Assembly (NCBI GenBank): GCA_903813345.2
Contig: CAIIXF020000002.1
Location: forward strand, 9,447,555 to 9,511,554
Length of the DNA stretch: 64,000 nucleotides
Source: Owenia fusiformis
Lineage: Eukaryota; Annelida; Polychaeta; Sabellida; Oweniidae
Direction: 5' to 3'
Shown here: positions 11,901 through 24,483 of the stretch, piece after piece
Numbering within the stretch: position 1 is the stretch's first letter
Layout: each line of letters starts with the position of its first letter
Notes under the pieces: generated by a model
Told to the model about the DNA's origin: nothing
Database searches by the model: none
Seen by the model: only the letters and a program-made list of their open reading frames with translations
Position numbers and translations under genes: made by a program

Positions 11901-11976
11901 GGATCCATTCCAAATAACAGCATCGTGAACGACAACGAGCTGATACGAAATTTCTATACCTTTGCTCTCTTAAATA

Positions 11977-12809
11977 CAGTAAAACCTGCGTACAGGGAAT
12001 GCTCTTGGGACTGGAGGAAAGTTTCCTTGTTCAGAGGGTTTCCCTATAAAGAGGGGCCGCACTTTTAGCAAACTCAGAATTGCCGAATAAGCATTTTTGT
12101 ATATATGTGGGCATTAATTGATTTTATCAACGCCAACTCCAATGCAACTTGGTTGCTAGACCTTGTTGTGACATCTTGGAAGATGTATGAAGGTCTCCCA
12201 CCTCCCTCCTTTAGCTGAGGGTAAGGAGCATTCTCCCGATGTTGATTTTAGCCGCAGCTGCTGGCGTATGATGATGTCTAGTTGTTGTAATTATTGATAG
12301 ATTTGGCTCAACATGACACATGTACTAATCTGTTATCTCCATAAAACAATTGTGTCAATCCCTAGATTATCACAACTGATTAGATGTAATTTGGTTTGTT
12401 GAAAGGAAGAATTAGTGTTATGATAATAAGTAACAGATTAGTATTAGTTTTAAAATATATCAGGGTAATTAACAGTGGGTGGGATGCTTCACCGTGTAAA
12501 CAATTGGCTTATCTTAATCTCAATCATATAAATCCAAGCTTTTTAGAATCAGAAATTGGCTTAAGACTTTCACACCTCTGAAAAATAATGGAATATACAG
12601 TGTCACAAATATTCCATATTCCTTGTTCACAGGTGAATTTTCATAATTTGCACCAAAATAGTGTTCCTTGTTCCCTGTTCACAGGTTTTCCCTACAGAGA
12701 GGGTCCGTTAACATGTAAGTCAATGGAAAAATATTTGGTTCTTTTGAAAAGCATTCCTTGTTCATAGGTTTTCCCTACAGAGAGGTATTCCATCGGACAG
12801 GTTTTACTG
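11977..12809. mobile_element. pogo/Tigger-like non-autonomous element
   Basis: Terminal CAGTAAAACCTG and CAGGTTTTACTG are inverted and flanked by TA (11975-11976 and 12810-12811). Subterminal motifs CCTTGTTCA and GGTTTTCCCTA with AGAGAGG recur at both ends and inside. No transposase frame. Ends of the form CAGT.AAACCT are usual for pogo/Tigger elements. Confidence 0.7.
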
Positions 12810-13193
12810 TATTTTAATTACCAATGCTATCAGCTATACTCATTTCGGAAGGATTTAATACGTTGTTGCTGGGGACCAAATATCAGGAAAATCATCCACA
12901 TTTTGCAACAACCTATAATTGAGGAAAAGACTCATGTTTGCACCTTTTGAGATTGAACAGGCAAAACACATCCAAACATGGAGAGACTAACAATTAAAAT
13001 AAATATGCGACCAAACTTGTATAACACAACTGGATGTTTGGAGTGTAGTCTTTCTAGTCAAGCGAACTCCCTCTAGTCAAGACAGTCAAGATCAATTTGT
13101 CCCATTGTAATCTATTTGAAACTGTATTTTGCCAAATGGAAAGGATGAAACTGAAAGCTATATGGTATTTATAAATGAATCAAAATGTATCCA

Positions 13194-13199
13194 TTTATT
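13194..13199 (-). terminator. Polyadenylation signal of CNBD2
   Basis: AATAAA on the minus strand, about 67 bp after the CNBD2 stop codon. Confidence 0.6.
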
Positions 13200-13265
13200 A
13201 AAATAAAAACAAATAATCAACAAAGTGAGAATATGACAAAAAGTAGTCCCGGCAAGAAAGTCCTG

Positions 13266-13538
13266 TCACCTTGAACTAGGACTATTTTCAGTCATTGTTC
13301 TAATAAGCTGCTTTTTATATACATCCCAATCAGCTTTTATCTGTAGATTTTCTTGTAAAGTCTCTTCTTCCGGGTAAATGTTAATGAGTCCCCGGAGATG
13401 ACGTTTAATTTCGTCCGAGGCATGTTTCATAAAAAAGTCTTTGTTAATCATAACGCATTCTGCTCCTCGACTTATCAGACTGACGCTTGTTTTCGGTATA
13501 TCAAGACCATCTTCGATGTCGAACAGATTTGAAAGGCC
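13266..13538 (-). CDS. CNBD2: CNBD2 terminal exon
   Basis: Enters in phase 0 after TTTCAAG and ends with TGA. It encodes GLSNLFDIEDGLDIPKTS, then LISRGAEC and YPEEETLQENLQ, which resemble the C-terminal block of animal CNBD2 proteins. Confidence 0.85.
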   Translation of the reverse strand, partial: GLSNLFDIEDGLDIPKTSVSLISRGAECVMINKDFFMKHASDEIKRHLRGLINIYPEEETLQENLQIKADWDVYKKQLIRTMTENSPSSR

Positions 13539-16500
13539 CTTGAAAAAACAACAAAACAATTAAGTAAATAGGTAAACAACAAGATATAGATATAGAAATA
13601 AACAGATACGTAAACAATTAAAAAAGTAGAAAAATGTTCTGGTAAATTTTTAGACTTTAAGTCTATAATTAGCAAAGATACCTTTGCTTTGGGTTATTGT
13701 GTTTTTTATGGACCAATATGCCGTATTGAAGTTAAAAATTAGATCATGGGGTTAGTTCATTTTTTAATATAACATGACAATAACATATTTATCCAATCTC
13801 CGCATAACAAGCTAGAACTGTATCATGACCATGTAGAAATTGCCAATTTGCATGCAATGACCAATATGTCCTACCTTAGTAATTTGAATAGACATATGCA
13901 TAAAAATACAAGCATTTACATGCACAAAAATGAAGATTGATAATGGTTTTTCACTCCTCCCCCTGTTTGAATAAATGTTGTTCTCGAATATGTATAACTT
14001 ACGAAAACATCTCGAGAAGTTAACAATTCCACTTGGACAAATATCGGAGCACGTGACCGACTCTCGCCTGGACTACTACTTCTCGATGTTGCGTCACTAG
14101 ATGACGTCACGCTATTGAAGCTGCCAGCTCGTAACCTGATTGGTGACTTTGTTGGGGATCGAACCTTGAAAAATGGAAATAAAAGCATGAGTAAAGTTGT
14201 AAAAGTAATCCCGGGTGATGATTCTTAAGGGTATCGAAGAAAGAATAGTGCAATAACATCATTTCGAAGGGCAATTTAGTGAAATATTTGACCGCAGAAA
14301 TGACGTTTTTAGTATTATTTCCACCGTTTACGACCAGGACTGAAACAGCAAGAAAATCTTACGCACTGAACGATATCTAGTTTCCCGGGGAAAATTGCCG
14401 GTCGTTAAATGCATTCTCAACCGGTCTGAAATGCATTCTTGACCACCACTATGACGTCACATATTGCTCAGGTCGATATAGTAAAATGAACGCCTTCTAA
14501 ACTTGCATTAAAACCCCTAGAATTGGCACGGCAAGGTGGTAATAATATCCCTTGAAATCAGTGACTTGTGGCATTATCATAAGCATAAGCATAATTTTTA
14601 GATACATAAAGGGATACCCCTTGCCATGATATATATCATAATAGGGTAGCTATAGCATATATACTTTCCATATTAAGCAAAACTCAGAAAATGTTTTGCT
14701 ATCGTCAATATTGAGATCATAAAAAATGTAGCGCTCATTTCCAGTTAACTCCCATCTTTAAATATTCTTTAAACATTCCTTCTTTTAATATTGATCATTT
14801 GAAAATTGTAGTGTTCATTTTCAGTAAACATATGCCGCCATCTTTTAACATGTTTTCTTTTAATATTGTTCATTAAGAAATGTAGTGTTCATTTCCCGTA
14901 AACTGCCATCTTTTATATTCTTTCTTTTAATATTGATCATAAAGAAAATATGTAGTGCTTATTTCTAGTACACTGCCATCTTTTAGGATAACAAGATATT
15001 TTATCAGAAAGTAAAGGGCGACTGTCTAGAAGTGATTATGTGCTACTGAACAAACTTTACAATCTCATTACAACGTTATTTGTGCATACCTTTTTATCAT
15101 CTGTAGCTTGAAGACTTTCTTTTTGAAGTTTAATAATGGGTTTGTCATCCTCAAATTTGACTTTCTTTTCTTTTCCTCCATCGTGGTCTGGCTGCTTGTG
15201 TTCAACACTCCCAACGAGGGACTGTTCGTCATTTATGGCTGGCAGAGAGTTCGGCACATTTGCTATCTTAAATTATAATCAAATCTTAAGTTGGTTTCGT
15301 TGTTTCGGTCGTTCAAAAAGATGTGCGTGGATATTTCCGTGAGTATATTTATCAAAATTGGTGTGAAATATGCAACTCTTTAGTCTTAAAATGGTTGCAT
15401 TTTCATCAGAATTTAAGGATCGTCTTTGTATAGGATGGAAAATATATGAATATCATGATGTAAACAAAAACTGATCGCTCGTTATTCTTCCCACAAATGG
15501 TGAGAATTACTAATGAGGAGAACTTTCATATGACTTAAACATGGCAAGTCGCGAGTTTTAAAATATTTCTCTTCGACGATGCGTTTGACTTTACCATAAC
15601 AAACTAAAATTGCGCCACATTAAGAAAATGGAATACTAATTCCATAAAGACTATTGATAGAATTTATTGATATTTACCTGCATTTCTAGCATATAATCCT
15701 CAAAACCAGTTATTGCACTTCTTAGGGCAGATGCGGGAACTATGGGACATGTGTTCCTCCTTTGATGCGGTCGCCCATTATCTATTTTAGGAACTGAAAA
15801 TACGTGTATAGGTGTCTGAGGTGTACACTTATAACCTGACACGCATTATATATAAGATTACTTTTTGCAGCCTTCAGCAAATATCTTTTTAGTAATACAT
15901 ACATTATATAAATATCTAATGTTACCTTCGCCAGAATAATATGTATAAACATATACACTCCCCTCCATAAGTTTGGCAACCTTTTTCCCCCATTGAACTA
16001 CGTGTTAAAGCCCTTTACGTTTGAATTTTTATTTACTTAACCGGCGAGGAAATAACTTATGATATTAATGGAAACGTAACTTGACTTTATTTCCAATACC
16101 TCCAAATTTTCTCAATTTTTTTCCTCAATCACAATAGGTCGAACATTGATGATAAATTTGATGAATTTTTGAAAATCGTCATTCCCATGTAATCCAATGG
16201 GAAATGGTGGGTTCGGGGCAAATCAGAAATCAGGATATCTTTTCAGTAAAAAATTCAGCAAAAAATACTTTTTATATAGAAAATTGAATTGTCTAACTTT
16301 TTTGAACACTAAGTGTTTAGTTTATTTGATGAATATTAAAGTTACAACGCTTCAAAGTTATTTTTGAAAATAATTTTTCGCCTCCTGTGTTATTTCAATG
16401 GGCGAGTTTTTTTGAAAAACAATTTTGACTTTAAAGCCCTATAACTTTGTTGAACCTGAATAAACATATCAATTTTTTGTTAAATAAAGTTAGCAAATTC

Positions 16501-19500
16501 GATTGCCTGCCTCACTCGTATTTTTTGCAAGGACTCAGATGGATGGATATTCTGTCATATGACTTGCAGCAAACCTACCATTTCCCATTGGTTAACATGG
16601 GAATGTCGATTTTCAAAAGTTCATCAAATTTATCATCAATTTTCGACCTATTGAAATTAAGGAAAAAAATTTTAGAAAATTTGGAGGTATTGGAATTAAA
16701 GTCAAATTACGTTACCATCAATAATATAAGTATTTTTATCGCAGGTTAAGTAAATAAAAATTCAAAGGTAAAGAGGCTTTAACACGTAGTTCAATGGGGG
16801 AAAAAAGGTTGCCAAACTTATGGAGGGGAGTGTATGTATATGTAAACAGATGTACATTTTATATATTTGATATAAATATAAAATGTACCTTGTTCACAAG
16901 TTCCAAGCTGGGGGAGATTGTTATCCAGTCCAGCTAGAGTTATCTTCTTTTTGAGTCCCACTGTTCCCGTCACTTGTTTCAGCTCCTTCATTACTTGGCA
17001 CGTACCCTGCATGAAGAATAACAGGGTCCATAACAGCCGTTATCGTTGCAAAAGGGATGGTATGAACGTAATTTATGTACTAACCACTGTATTTACCCAA
17101 CTCACATGTCGTAACTAACAAGAATAACGTGAACAATCGGTGCCCCGTGAAACAAAACTGATGTCATTGAATGTATATGAAAAATAAAAGCTCGTCATTT
17201 TTGAAAAAAACTTTCACAAATATACCTTTACATTCAATTGGGCATGTCAATATTGGGATGGGGAACTTATCCCAAAAAAGGTCAATTGAAAGCATATTAC
17301 TTTATTCAACTAATAACTATAGTATGTACTTACGGACTTAACGACGTATATCCACTCTGAGTTGAGACTGTCCCTCACCACAACGACGCCTCTTTTAAAG
17401 AAATGGAAGAGACATTGTTCGGGATGTTCTTCGAGAGTCTCTATAGGCCAGCCTTTCATGAATTCTACACCTCTACAAGAAAAACATAAAAAGAAAAAGT
17501 GAAATACGATGAAGGTTCCATTAAATGAAATAACGCTAAAACAAATAAATCGTTTGAAGTAATATAGGTCACAACGATTTATTTTGTCTATCAAGGCGAT
17601 TAGATTGACCTACTTTTTTAGATCTTATATTGTATGTTAAAATAAATGACAATGTCCCTTCGGAGAAAAAATTAAAGTATGTTTATTCGCATGCCATCAA
17701 TGCATTTAGATAAAACCCTACTAACATCAGCTGGTACCTTTAAGCTCACAAACACATTCAGAAATAGCACTATCATCCCCGGGGTCCTATTCAAGGCCTA
17801 TGTACTTACTTAAGGAATTTCACGTGTTCTGGTATTTCTCCAGGGCCTTGTCCACTCATGAAGATATCAAAGAAGTCATCCCTTCCTACGGCTAATAACT
17901 GAACGAAGTCCTGGCTTACAACGGTAGCTGTTCGTTTCGAATGATGCAACAGTGCAAGTTCCTGTAATCCATTTTTTATTTATTTTTTCATTTCAGAAGA
18001 GAAACATGCTAAAGCAGTCGCAAATTACAATAAATTGTAATTAATTTTTCAATCATATATTATTGGAACAACCTAAGCTCGGGTCTGAACACCCGGAACT
18101 TTCCATCATTGTACGTACATGTTCCGTTATCAAAATATCTTTAAATTGAAAGGACGAAACACAAATATCTTAAAAATAGCTTTATTATGTAACGTCATAA
18201 CACTGGAGCAGAAATCTTATTCTGCAAATGACTAAGACTTAAAATAACTTAGTAAAGTAAAAGTTAATCTTACTATCGGCCTATTATATTGGTTTCATTC
18301 AAGAATTTTATATGCATACTCTTGGTCTGAATTTGAAATATTTCAGTGACATTGTTTTTTTGTGTACTAGAACTAGGAACACCAAGCTTGTCGCCGCTCG
18401 TTTACAATAAGATAACAAAACAAGATCAATTGTTGAATTTAAAGCAGATAGCTCAATGATGGCAACGCCAACCTACCCCAAAGCTCATTCCCTTTCTCAT
18501 GACAGTAGCGGTCCTCATATTGGGCTCCTTGGTTTTTGGGTTCACTTCAAGTATACTCACAACAGCCTGCCCTGATAAGATGAAATAGAAGTTCTCCGCA
18601 GTGTGGCCTTGCCTGATAATAACACGCTTTGGTGGCACTCTGAAAATGATGATCAAGTTATTAACATGCAAAATGTCACCACCTGACATTTGTTACAGAT
18701 ACCAACTACCAAACACTAACCGCCAAACACCAAACGCCAATCGCCATCCACACAAAGTTGGAGACTAACGATACATGCATGTCAACTGCAATGGTGATAT
18801 AAAAAGATTTAATAATTTTTTTATGTATTAATTTAGAATTTCAAAATCATAAACGAATACATGTGATTGCCGATGTGATGATCGTACCAGCCCAATGCAC
18901 ATTTCGCACTATGACAAGGTGTTAAATTATGGAGACTTGTTACATATTTCGAATCATCCATTTATACCATATTTGAACCATTTATAATCGATAATATCTT
19001 CAGCCGATAATTCATATTAAAAATTACACGTATATATGTCTCAATATTTCCATTAAGACCTGACTTACTGTGAAAACCAGGCAACTTTGCAAAGTTTTTC
19101 TTGCATATGAAGCGGATACTCTGCAAATGATCGTAGATGTTGAAGACCATACAACGCCTGGAATAAACAAGATTGTTACTGAAAATCTGATCCGTCAACC
19201 TGTGTTGAAGTCAAAGTCTTTGTGTCATAGTTGATTCCATTTATCATGAACCTAATTTGCTTTGCTTATATCCCATCATAAAATGTTATTACAATATCTA
19301 AATGAGTTGGCCTTAAAATTGTAGGTTAATCCGGTAACAGCTAGCCATTTGTTGCATTTGCGATCAAGCTAAATGTTGAGGGAAAGTATCGCAACAGATT
19401 TCGGACAGTCATATGTTTTAATTTTGATTTTGGCTATTAAGGAATAAGTGATTCCTTATAGATAAAGTGGAAAACAATATTTCCCATGTTATTTTCCCAT

Positions 19501-21948
19501 AGGGAAAACTCATGCGATCCATTGCTTTCAGTTAATTTTGGTCACCCGTGTCCGCACGGGATATTGAATTGAGCAATGAGCACATTTAGATTAATTTCAT
19601 GCCTGAAGCTGGCTTGTTACAGTATACTCCCCAGAGGCGACTCCTGGTTGTAAAAACAGATTGAATTTAGCACTTACTGTTTGCAGCTGATCCTGTGTTC
19701 TTGCAAATGGGGGAAGACTCAAAATGTACTTTACTTCGTTACTGATGTTCACCTGCAAATATGAAACAATTGTTAAACCTATTATACTTTGTATTCAAGT
19801 CAAACTGATTAACTTTTTGAAACATCTGAGCATAATTTTGTTTAGATCATTAAATGTCTGAATTCTTAAACAACCTCTTCATCAAAACAAATCCCTTTTA
19901 AAAGAAATAATTGATTTTGTCACTGTTAATCTATTCATTTCAGTAATTATTTTTGTAAAACTATTATTATGTATCATCCAAACCGTCAATCTGTCAAACT
20001 ATCGTCCATATAGACCTTTTAAAGGATATGATAAAGTAACGAGGGAGAAATAAATTTCTAGTTCCAAAATATATTAATAAGCTTTGACTTACCTCACGTT
20101 TAGCCTTGAAGTACGCAGGATCAAACGCCAACGATGAGTTGTTCAAATCGTCGGGTTGTACGGTATAGGCGTCGGACGCCAAATCCGTAAACGTCGTCAT
20201 CTTCTTATCGCCAGATTCCTTCGTGTAAGTATTGTCCTCTTCTTCATCACTCTGCCTAAATTCATCAAACGTAATTAATTTATCATTAATACCGACCTTG
20301 GCATTATCAACTATTGGAAGAACACAATTCACTGAGAATTGGATATACAAATAAGATTACTAGGGACGCCGCTGTAGTTTTACTTTGACGTCATTATGAC
20401 GAAAACAGTTACTGAAGGTTTAAGGAAGATTGGCTCCCAGAGTGCAACATTGATTGATATTCTGTCTATACAAAATTCGAATTCAAACAACCGCCATTTT
20501 GTCCACTTCAACACTTGAATTGTGAATTTTGGTCTTATTTCCTCACGAAAAATTCTAGAACTCAAAAGAAATGATCGAGATATTGGTTCGAATCGTTTTG
20601 ATTTTGAACTGGTTATTTTGAATTTAAAGTCGGGTTTAATTTCGAGTATATTGAGTTTTGATCCTTTTGAGCCAATCCTCCTTGTGAAGGTTATAATGTT
20701 TTGTTTTGTTGATTGCAGATTAACAAACGTAAATATCTTACTTTTTCTGCAGCATGACAGACACCCATTTTAACAGGATTGTGACCATTCGTATTGCCCA
20801 TTTAAAGCGCGCTCGTGCCTGAAAAACATATAAAATAGCTAAATACTCATAGTGGAACACAATCTTTAAAAGTATGAGCTAGGTTTTAGAAACTTCTTTG
20901 CCAACATTTGAATGAAAAATAATCATATTTTTAGGCCACTTATTAAATATAAATCATATTTTCAGACCATTTATTGAATAGCATTAATTATGTCCCCTTT
21001 TCCTCAAAATCATCTAGAAAGGTCTCGCCTATTCTTAAACCAAATTGCCTCAATATTTTCTCAACTTCTCGGGTAATTCCTTTCGTTTTCATAAGACCAA
21101 ACAGTGGAATTTGAAAAAAATTATAGTACAGTTCTAAGGCCTAGGAATATGGCATTTGTAAAAGTCCACACTCATTTTGATTTGCTGATATCTAATTTGT
21201 TCAATTTATTAATGGGATGTGGCACACAAAAAATTCATTAGACACTTACAAGCAGTGTTTTGGCCGTGCGTTCGAATACAGATTCAATTTCATTCTTTTC
21301 AGGCTCGGTTTTAAGAATATTGTCTTTCATTTTTCTACATTTCTGTTTCTTTTGAGCCAGACGGGTTTCCCGAAAGGCTTGAATTATACCATGGAATTCC
21401 GTCATAGTTGAAAAGTTGGCCGTCACATACGTGTCGTCCTCCAAAAGGGCATCATTTAATGTATTCTTAACCTTCTTATTGGCTGAAAAATCATCGCCGC
21501 GGTTATTATTGGAATCGCATTTTGTTTTCATCTGAGGCGTCGATTTTGACCTTATTAAAAACATCGATTGTTTGTTGTGAGAATGATTTGATAATAACTG
21601 GTTAGAGCTTTGCAGTTTTCTTGTTAAACGTCGTCCACTTGTCAGGCCATTTCCCAATTGTCGGGTGTCAAATGAATCCGCTTTCAGATAATCAGTGTAC
21701 TGTATCGATCGTTTGTTTGATTTGGAAGACTTTCCCGTCGTAGGCCTTTTTGTTTTATAGAGATCCGGCGTTTTACGACCTGGTGGTATCCATTTAAGAC
21801 GGGAAGCCGTCGATAGCGACTCTGGTATGCGATCAGTGACGGACACAAATCCAGAGAGCCTTTTGGACAATTCCGATGTACTCCTTGATATCCCTAAAGC
21901 ACTAGCGCTTCGTTGGTGCCTTCTCAGGTCCCTCACAATAGACGACAT
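13266..21948 (-). CDS. CNBD2: Cyclic nucleotide-binding domain-containing protein 2 (CNBD2), core gene model
   Basis: Thirteen exons, with every codon phase from the exon ending at 21250 onward agreeing, encode about 800 residues if translation starts at the ATG at 21948. Exons: 21948-21250, 20818-20742, 20255-20093, 19752-19678, 19157-19069, 18639-18477, 17961-17810, 17472-17334, 17006-16889, 15793-15678, 15266-15090, 14164-14003, 13538-13266. The cyclic-nucleotide pocket lies roughly at residues 340-470: GHTAENFYFILSGQAVV, then a phosphate-binding cassette reading FGELALLHHSKRTATV across an intron, keeping the Glu and Arg that contact cyclic nucleotide. Mammalian CNBD2 (CRIS) binds cAMP and is needed for sperm flagellar function; the same role here is inference. 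The region after the CNB fold contains Ser-rich and Lys-rich disordered segments. AATAAA is at 13199-13194. Alternative upstream exons exist (24484-25551 and 26858-27598). Confidence 0.9.
14003..14164 (-). CDS. CNBD2: CNBD2 exon, Ser/Arg-rich
   Basis: 54 codons, phase 0 on both sides, donor TTC/GTAAGT, acceptor TTTTCAAG. A Ser/Arg-rich stretch is followed by FVQVELLTSRDVF, which leads into the terminal exon. Confidence 0.85.
15090..15266 (-). CDS. CNBD2: CNBD2 exon, acidic/Lys-rich linker
   Basis: 59 codons, phase 0 on both sides, acceptor TTTAAG, donor AAG/GTATGC. Low-complexity charged sequence; because it is bounded by an AAG acceptor, its 5' edge is the least certain of the downstream set. 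Confidence 0.7.
15678..15793 (-). CDS. CNBD2: CNBD2 exon
   Basis: Acceptor TTTTCAG, donor CAG/GTAAAT, phase 1 in and phase 0 out. Encodes VPKIDNGRPHQRRNTCPIVP followed by ASALRSAITGFEDYML. Not part of a known fold. Confidence 0.85.
15956..16832. mobile_element. Hairpin MITE (CACTCCCCTCCATA family) in a CNBD2 intron
   Basis: The whole 877-bp unit is one long inverted repeat. CACTCCCCTCCATAAGTTTG at the left returns inverted at the right, and the arms keep matching inward, for example TTGAACTACGTGTTAAAG and ATTTCCCATTGG. TA flanks both ends. The sense and antisense open frames within it are by-products of the repeat. Relatives lie at 45985-46576 and 62820-63121. Confidence 0.85.
16889..17006 (-). 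CDS. CNBD2: CNBD2 exon
   Basis: Acceptor CATGCAG, donor CAAG/GTACAT, phase 0 in and phase 1 out. Encodes GTCQVMKELKQVTGTVGLKK and continues to TCEQ. Confidence 0.85.
17334..17472 (-). CDS. CNBD2: CNBD2 exon
   Basis: Acceptor TTCTTGTAG, donor TCC/GTAAGT. Encodes GVEFMKGWPIETLEEHPEQC then FKRGVVVVRDS, the conserved segment following the CNB domain in CNBD2 proteins. Confidence 0.9.
17810..17961 (-). CDS. CNBD2: CNBD2 exon with phosphate-binding cassette
   Basis: Begins ELALLHHSKRTATV, which completes the FGELAL...RTA cassette that holds the cyclic nucleotide phosphate and ribose. It then reads VGRDDFFDIFMSGQGPGEIP. Acceptor TTACAG, donor TTAA/GTAAGT. Confidence 0.93.
18477..18639 (-). CDS. 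CNBD2: CNBD2 exon with CNB beta-barrel
   Basis: Encodes VPPKRVIIRQGHTAENFYFI and LSGQAVVSILEV, the jelly-roll strands of the cyclic-nucleotide-binding domain. It ends at GMSFG in phase 0 (donor GGG/GTAGGT). Confidence 0.93.
19069..19157 (-). CDS. CNBD2: CNBD2 exon before the CNB barrel
   Basis: Acceptor TTCCAG, donor CACA/GTAAGT. Encodes ALYGLQHLRSFAEYPLHMQE then KLCKVAWF, the helical segment that precedes the first strand of CNB domains. Confidence 0.9.
19678..19752 (-). CDS. CNBD2: CNBD2 exon, N-terminal helical bundle
   Basis: 25 codons reading VNISNEVKYILSLPPFARTQ then DQLQT, the typical 'L..P..RT...L' lead-in to a CNB domain. Acceptor TTTGCAG, donor ACA/GTAAGT, phase 0 on both sides. 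Too short to show up as a long open frame. Confidence 0.9.
20093..20255 (-). CDS. CNBD2: CNBD2 exon, acidic
   Basis: The start at 20255 (acceptor GAATTTAG) is chosen because it takes up the phase-2 end of the preceding exon. Encodes QSDEEEDNTYTKESGDKKM and ends in FDPAYFKAKRE at GAG/GTAAGT. Confidence 0.8.
20742..20818 (-). CDS. CNBD2: CNBD2 exon, basic amphipathic helix
   Basis: A 77-bp exon, acceptor TTTTTCAG, donor AAAAA/GTAAGA, encoding ARARFKWAIRMVTILLKWVS and VMLQK. It joins exon 21250 (phase 0) to exon 20255 (phase 2) without a stop. It is too short to appear as a long open frame. Confidence 0.85.
21250..21948 (-). CDS. CNBD2: CNBD2 large N-terminal exon (first exon or internal)
   Basis: The open frame continues upstream to 21987 without a stop but with no in-frame ATG before 21948. 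Either translation starts at MSSIVRDLRRHQRSASALG, or the exon is internal and starts at an AG such as CAAAG at 21963 (phase 0). Ser/Lys/Arg-rich, predicted disordered. Donor CTT/GTAAGT at 21250. Confidence 0.75.
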
Positions 21949-23456
21949 TATTATTAGATGCGGCTTTGAATTTGTCCTGAACGACACTTATCTCTCTCCC
22001 TGTGTGTCTATGTCATCGTCTCAAAATTCCTATGATATTCTAAGCCAAATTGGAATATGGTCGTCCCCAATTTCCAGATGCAAGGTCACGTGATATGACT
22101 CATCCAATCAGGTAATGGTATAAAACTGACGAACGTGGCAAACTTAATGGATAACTGTGCTTCGTGTGAAATCTATAGAGGAAAACATTTCTTTAAGAAG
22201 TGTCAATCATAGTGGAGATAGTTGTATAGATCCTATATTATAATTAAATATCTCGTCTTTCAGTCAATGTATCGGCAGATACTTGTCAATATTATTAAAA
22301 AACAAGTCAGCATATCCCTTTTTATAATCATATTTATTTTCAAGTTTTTTAATCTTCAATTGCATTGTCCTGATATGAAACGGCTATTGACAACTTTTGG
22401 ATCGAATAGCGACTCATCCCAAAAGGCAATGTTTATTGTATATAAAAAGAAATCAGTTAGCTATAGGATAGTTTGATTTGATGATTTGAAACGATCGTGA
22501 ATATTTATATTTACAGCCATTCATTGTACCTAGTTACCAGCACGATTCAAGATCACTTCACGAAGCTACAATTTTGATACTCAGGGCAGAATGATTTCCT
22601 GCTCTGCCTTTTGAACGACGCTCCCAATGCGGAACAAGGGTGAAATGACAATGATGTTATTCCCCGCAGGATTTGTATCGATGTTGTTTTTTCTGTGGTA
22701 TTCGCTCTCTCTTTTAACCAGGCGCTAATTCGGATTTAGCATTTTGTATCATCCGTGAAAATATTTTTATTTCTTGATGCCGTTAAATTTCCCGCTTATT
22801 GTCCTTTTTGCCGTATCCTGACATATCATGTTGTATATTCTTAGAAGCTGAATATTCCCGTACAACATTAGTATATATCCTGTGCATCTTTTAGGGTAGT
22901 ATTAATAACTAGCCTCTGTCTGAGAAAACAATTTTACAGTTTTGATACTGAATATGATAAGAAATACCCCGATGGTTTACTTGGCTGCCACGGGAATTCG
23001 ATTGGATTGCTAGCTGGGACTTATCTTATTGGATACGACTAGATCAAAGGTATATCTCGTATTCAAAGAATGCTAGCTTATAGACGATGCTCTCCAGGAA
23101 GAAAAGTTGAATTCTTGAAAAGGGTAGTTATAGCAGTACAAGATGGCAGTCGATCAATTAAGTACCTGGCCACAGAACAATTAGATAGCATTGTTTAAAT
23201 ATTACACAGATTTTATTGTAATGGGCTCTATAGAATATACTGTAGATGTAACCAATGTTTATTTAATAGTATTGTTCATAACTTTTGCAAAAGCTCGTCC
23301 TTGTTTGATTGTGTAATACCTTTTAAAGTACAATTTGCAAAATTATTTATATGAGATTGATTAAAGTACATGGAAACTGATTTTTGTATTATACTCTCTA
23401 TTTGAAATTCTTGCATTGTCAATTCAAACTTATTTGCAACTATGTGTTATGTGTGG

Positions 23457-24437
23457 GTTGAGTTGACTTTGGGTTGAGTTTTACTGGGGTTGAGTTGACT
23501 TGGGGTTGAGTTTGACTTGGGTTGAGTTGACTTAGGGTTGGGTTTGACTTGGGTTGAGTTGACTTGGGGTTGAGTTTTACTGGGGTTGAGTTGACTTGGG
23601 GTTGAGTTTGACTGAGGGTTGAGTTGACTTGGAGTTGAGTTTGACTTAGGGTTGAGTTGACTTGGGGTTGAGTTTGACTTGGGTTGAGTTGACTTGGGGT
23701 TGAGTTTGACTTAGGGTTGAGTTGACTTGGGGTTGAGTTTGACTTGGGTTGAGTTGACTTAGGGTTGAGTTTGACTTGGGTTGAGTTGACTTTGGGTTGA
23801 GTTTTACTGGGGTTGAGTTGACTTGGGGTTGAGTTTGACTTAGGGTTGAGTTGACTTGGGGTTGAGTTTGACTTGGATTGAGTTGACTTGGGGTTAAGTT
23901 GACTTTGGGTTGAGCTTTCCTGGGGTTGAGTTGACTTGGAGTTGAGTTTTACTGGGGTTGAGTTGACTTAGGGTTGAGTTGACTTGGGATTGAATTGACT
24001 TGGGGTAGAGTTGGACTGGGGTAAGTAGACTTGGGGTTGAGTTTTACTTCGGTTGAGTTGTCTTTGGGTTGAGTTTTACAGGGTTGAGTTGACTTAGGGT
24101 TGAGTTGACTTGGGATTGATTTGACTTGGGGTTGAGTTTTACTGGGGTTGACTTGACTTGGGGTAGAGTTGGACTGGGGTGAATAGACTTGGGGTTGAGT
24201 TTTACAGGGTTGAGTTGACTTGGAGTTAAGTTTTACTGGGTTTAGTTGACTTATGGTTGAGTTGACTTGGGATTGAGTTGGACTGGGTTGAGTTTGACTT
24301 GGTTGAGTGGACTTGGGGTTGAGTTTTACTGGGTTGAGATGACTTGGAGTTGAGTTTTTACTGGGGTTGAGTTGACTTAGGGTTGAGTTGACTTGGGATT
24401 GAGTTGGACTGGGTTGAGTTGACTTCGGTTTGAGATG
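23457..24437. repeat. Minisatellite, ~33-bp units, ~1 kb
   Basis: About thirty variants of TTGAGTTGACTTGGGG and TTGAGTTTGACTTGGG alternate in tandem. The last 400 bases are more diverged. It lies in an intron of the CNBD2 locus and ends fewer than 50 bp from the splice donor at 24483. On the minus strand it stays open for long stretches and would encode a Pro/Ser/Asn/Gln-rich repeat (QLNPKSTQPS), but read-through past the donor would be needed to use it. Confidence 0.95.
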
Positions 24438-24483
24438 ACCTGTCACCTGGACACCCTATACGGATGCAGAAATAACCACTTAC

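Noticed and set aside
16447-16749. 100-codon forward frame
   Set aside because: Lies within the arm of the hairpin MITE; no transposase similarity.
23949-24446. Pro/Gln/Asn-rich 165-codon frame
   Set aside because: It is the minisatellite read on the minus strand, intronic in the gene model; noted as a possible read-through tail but not called as a gene.
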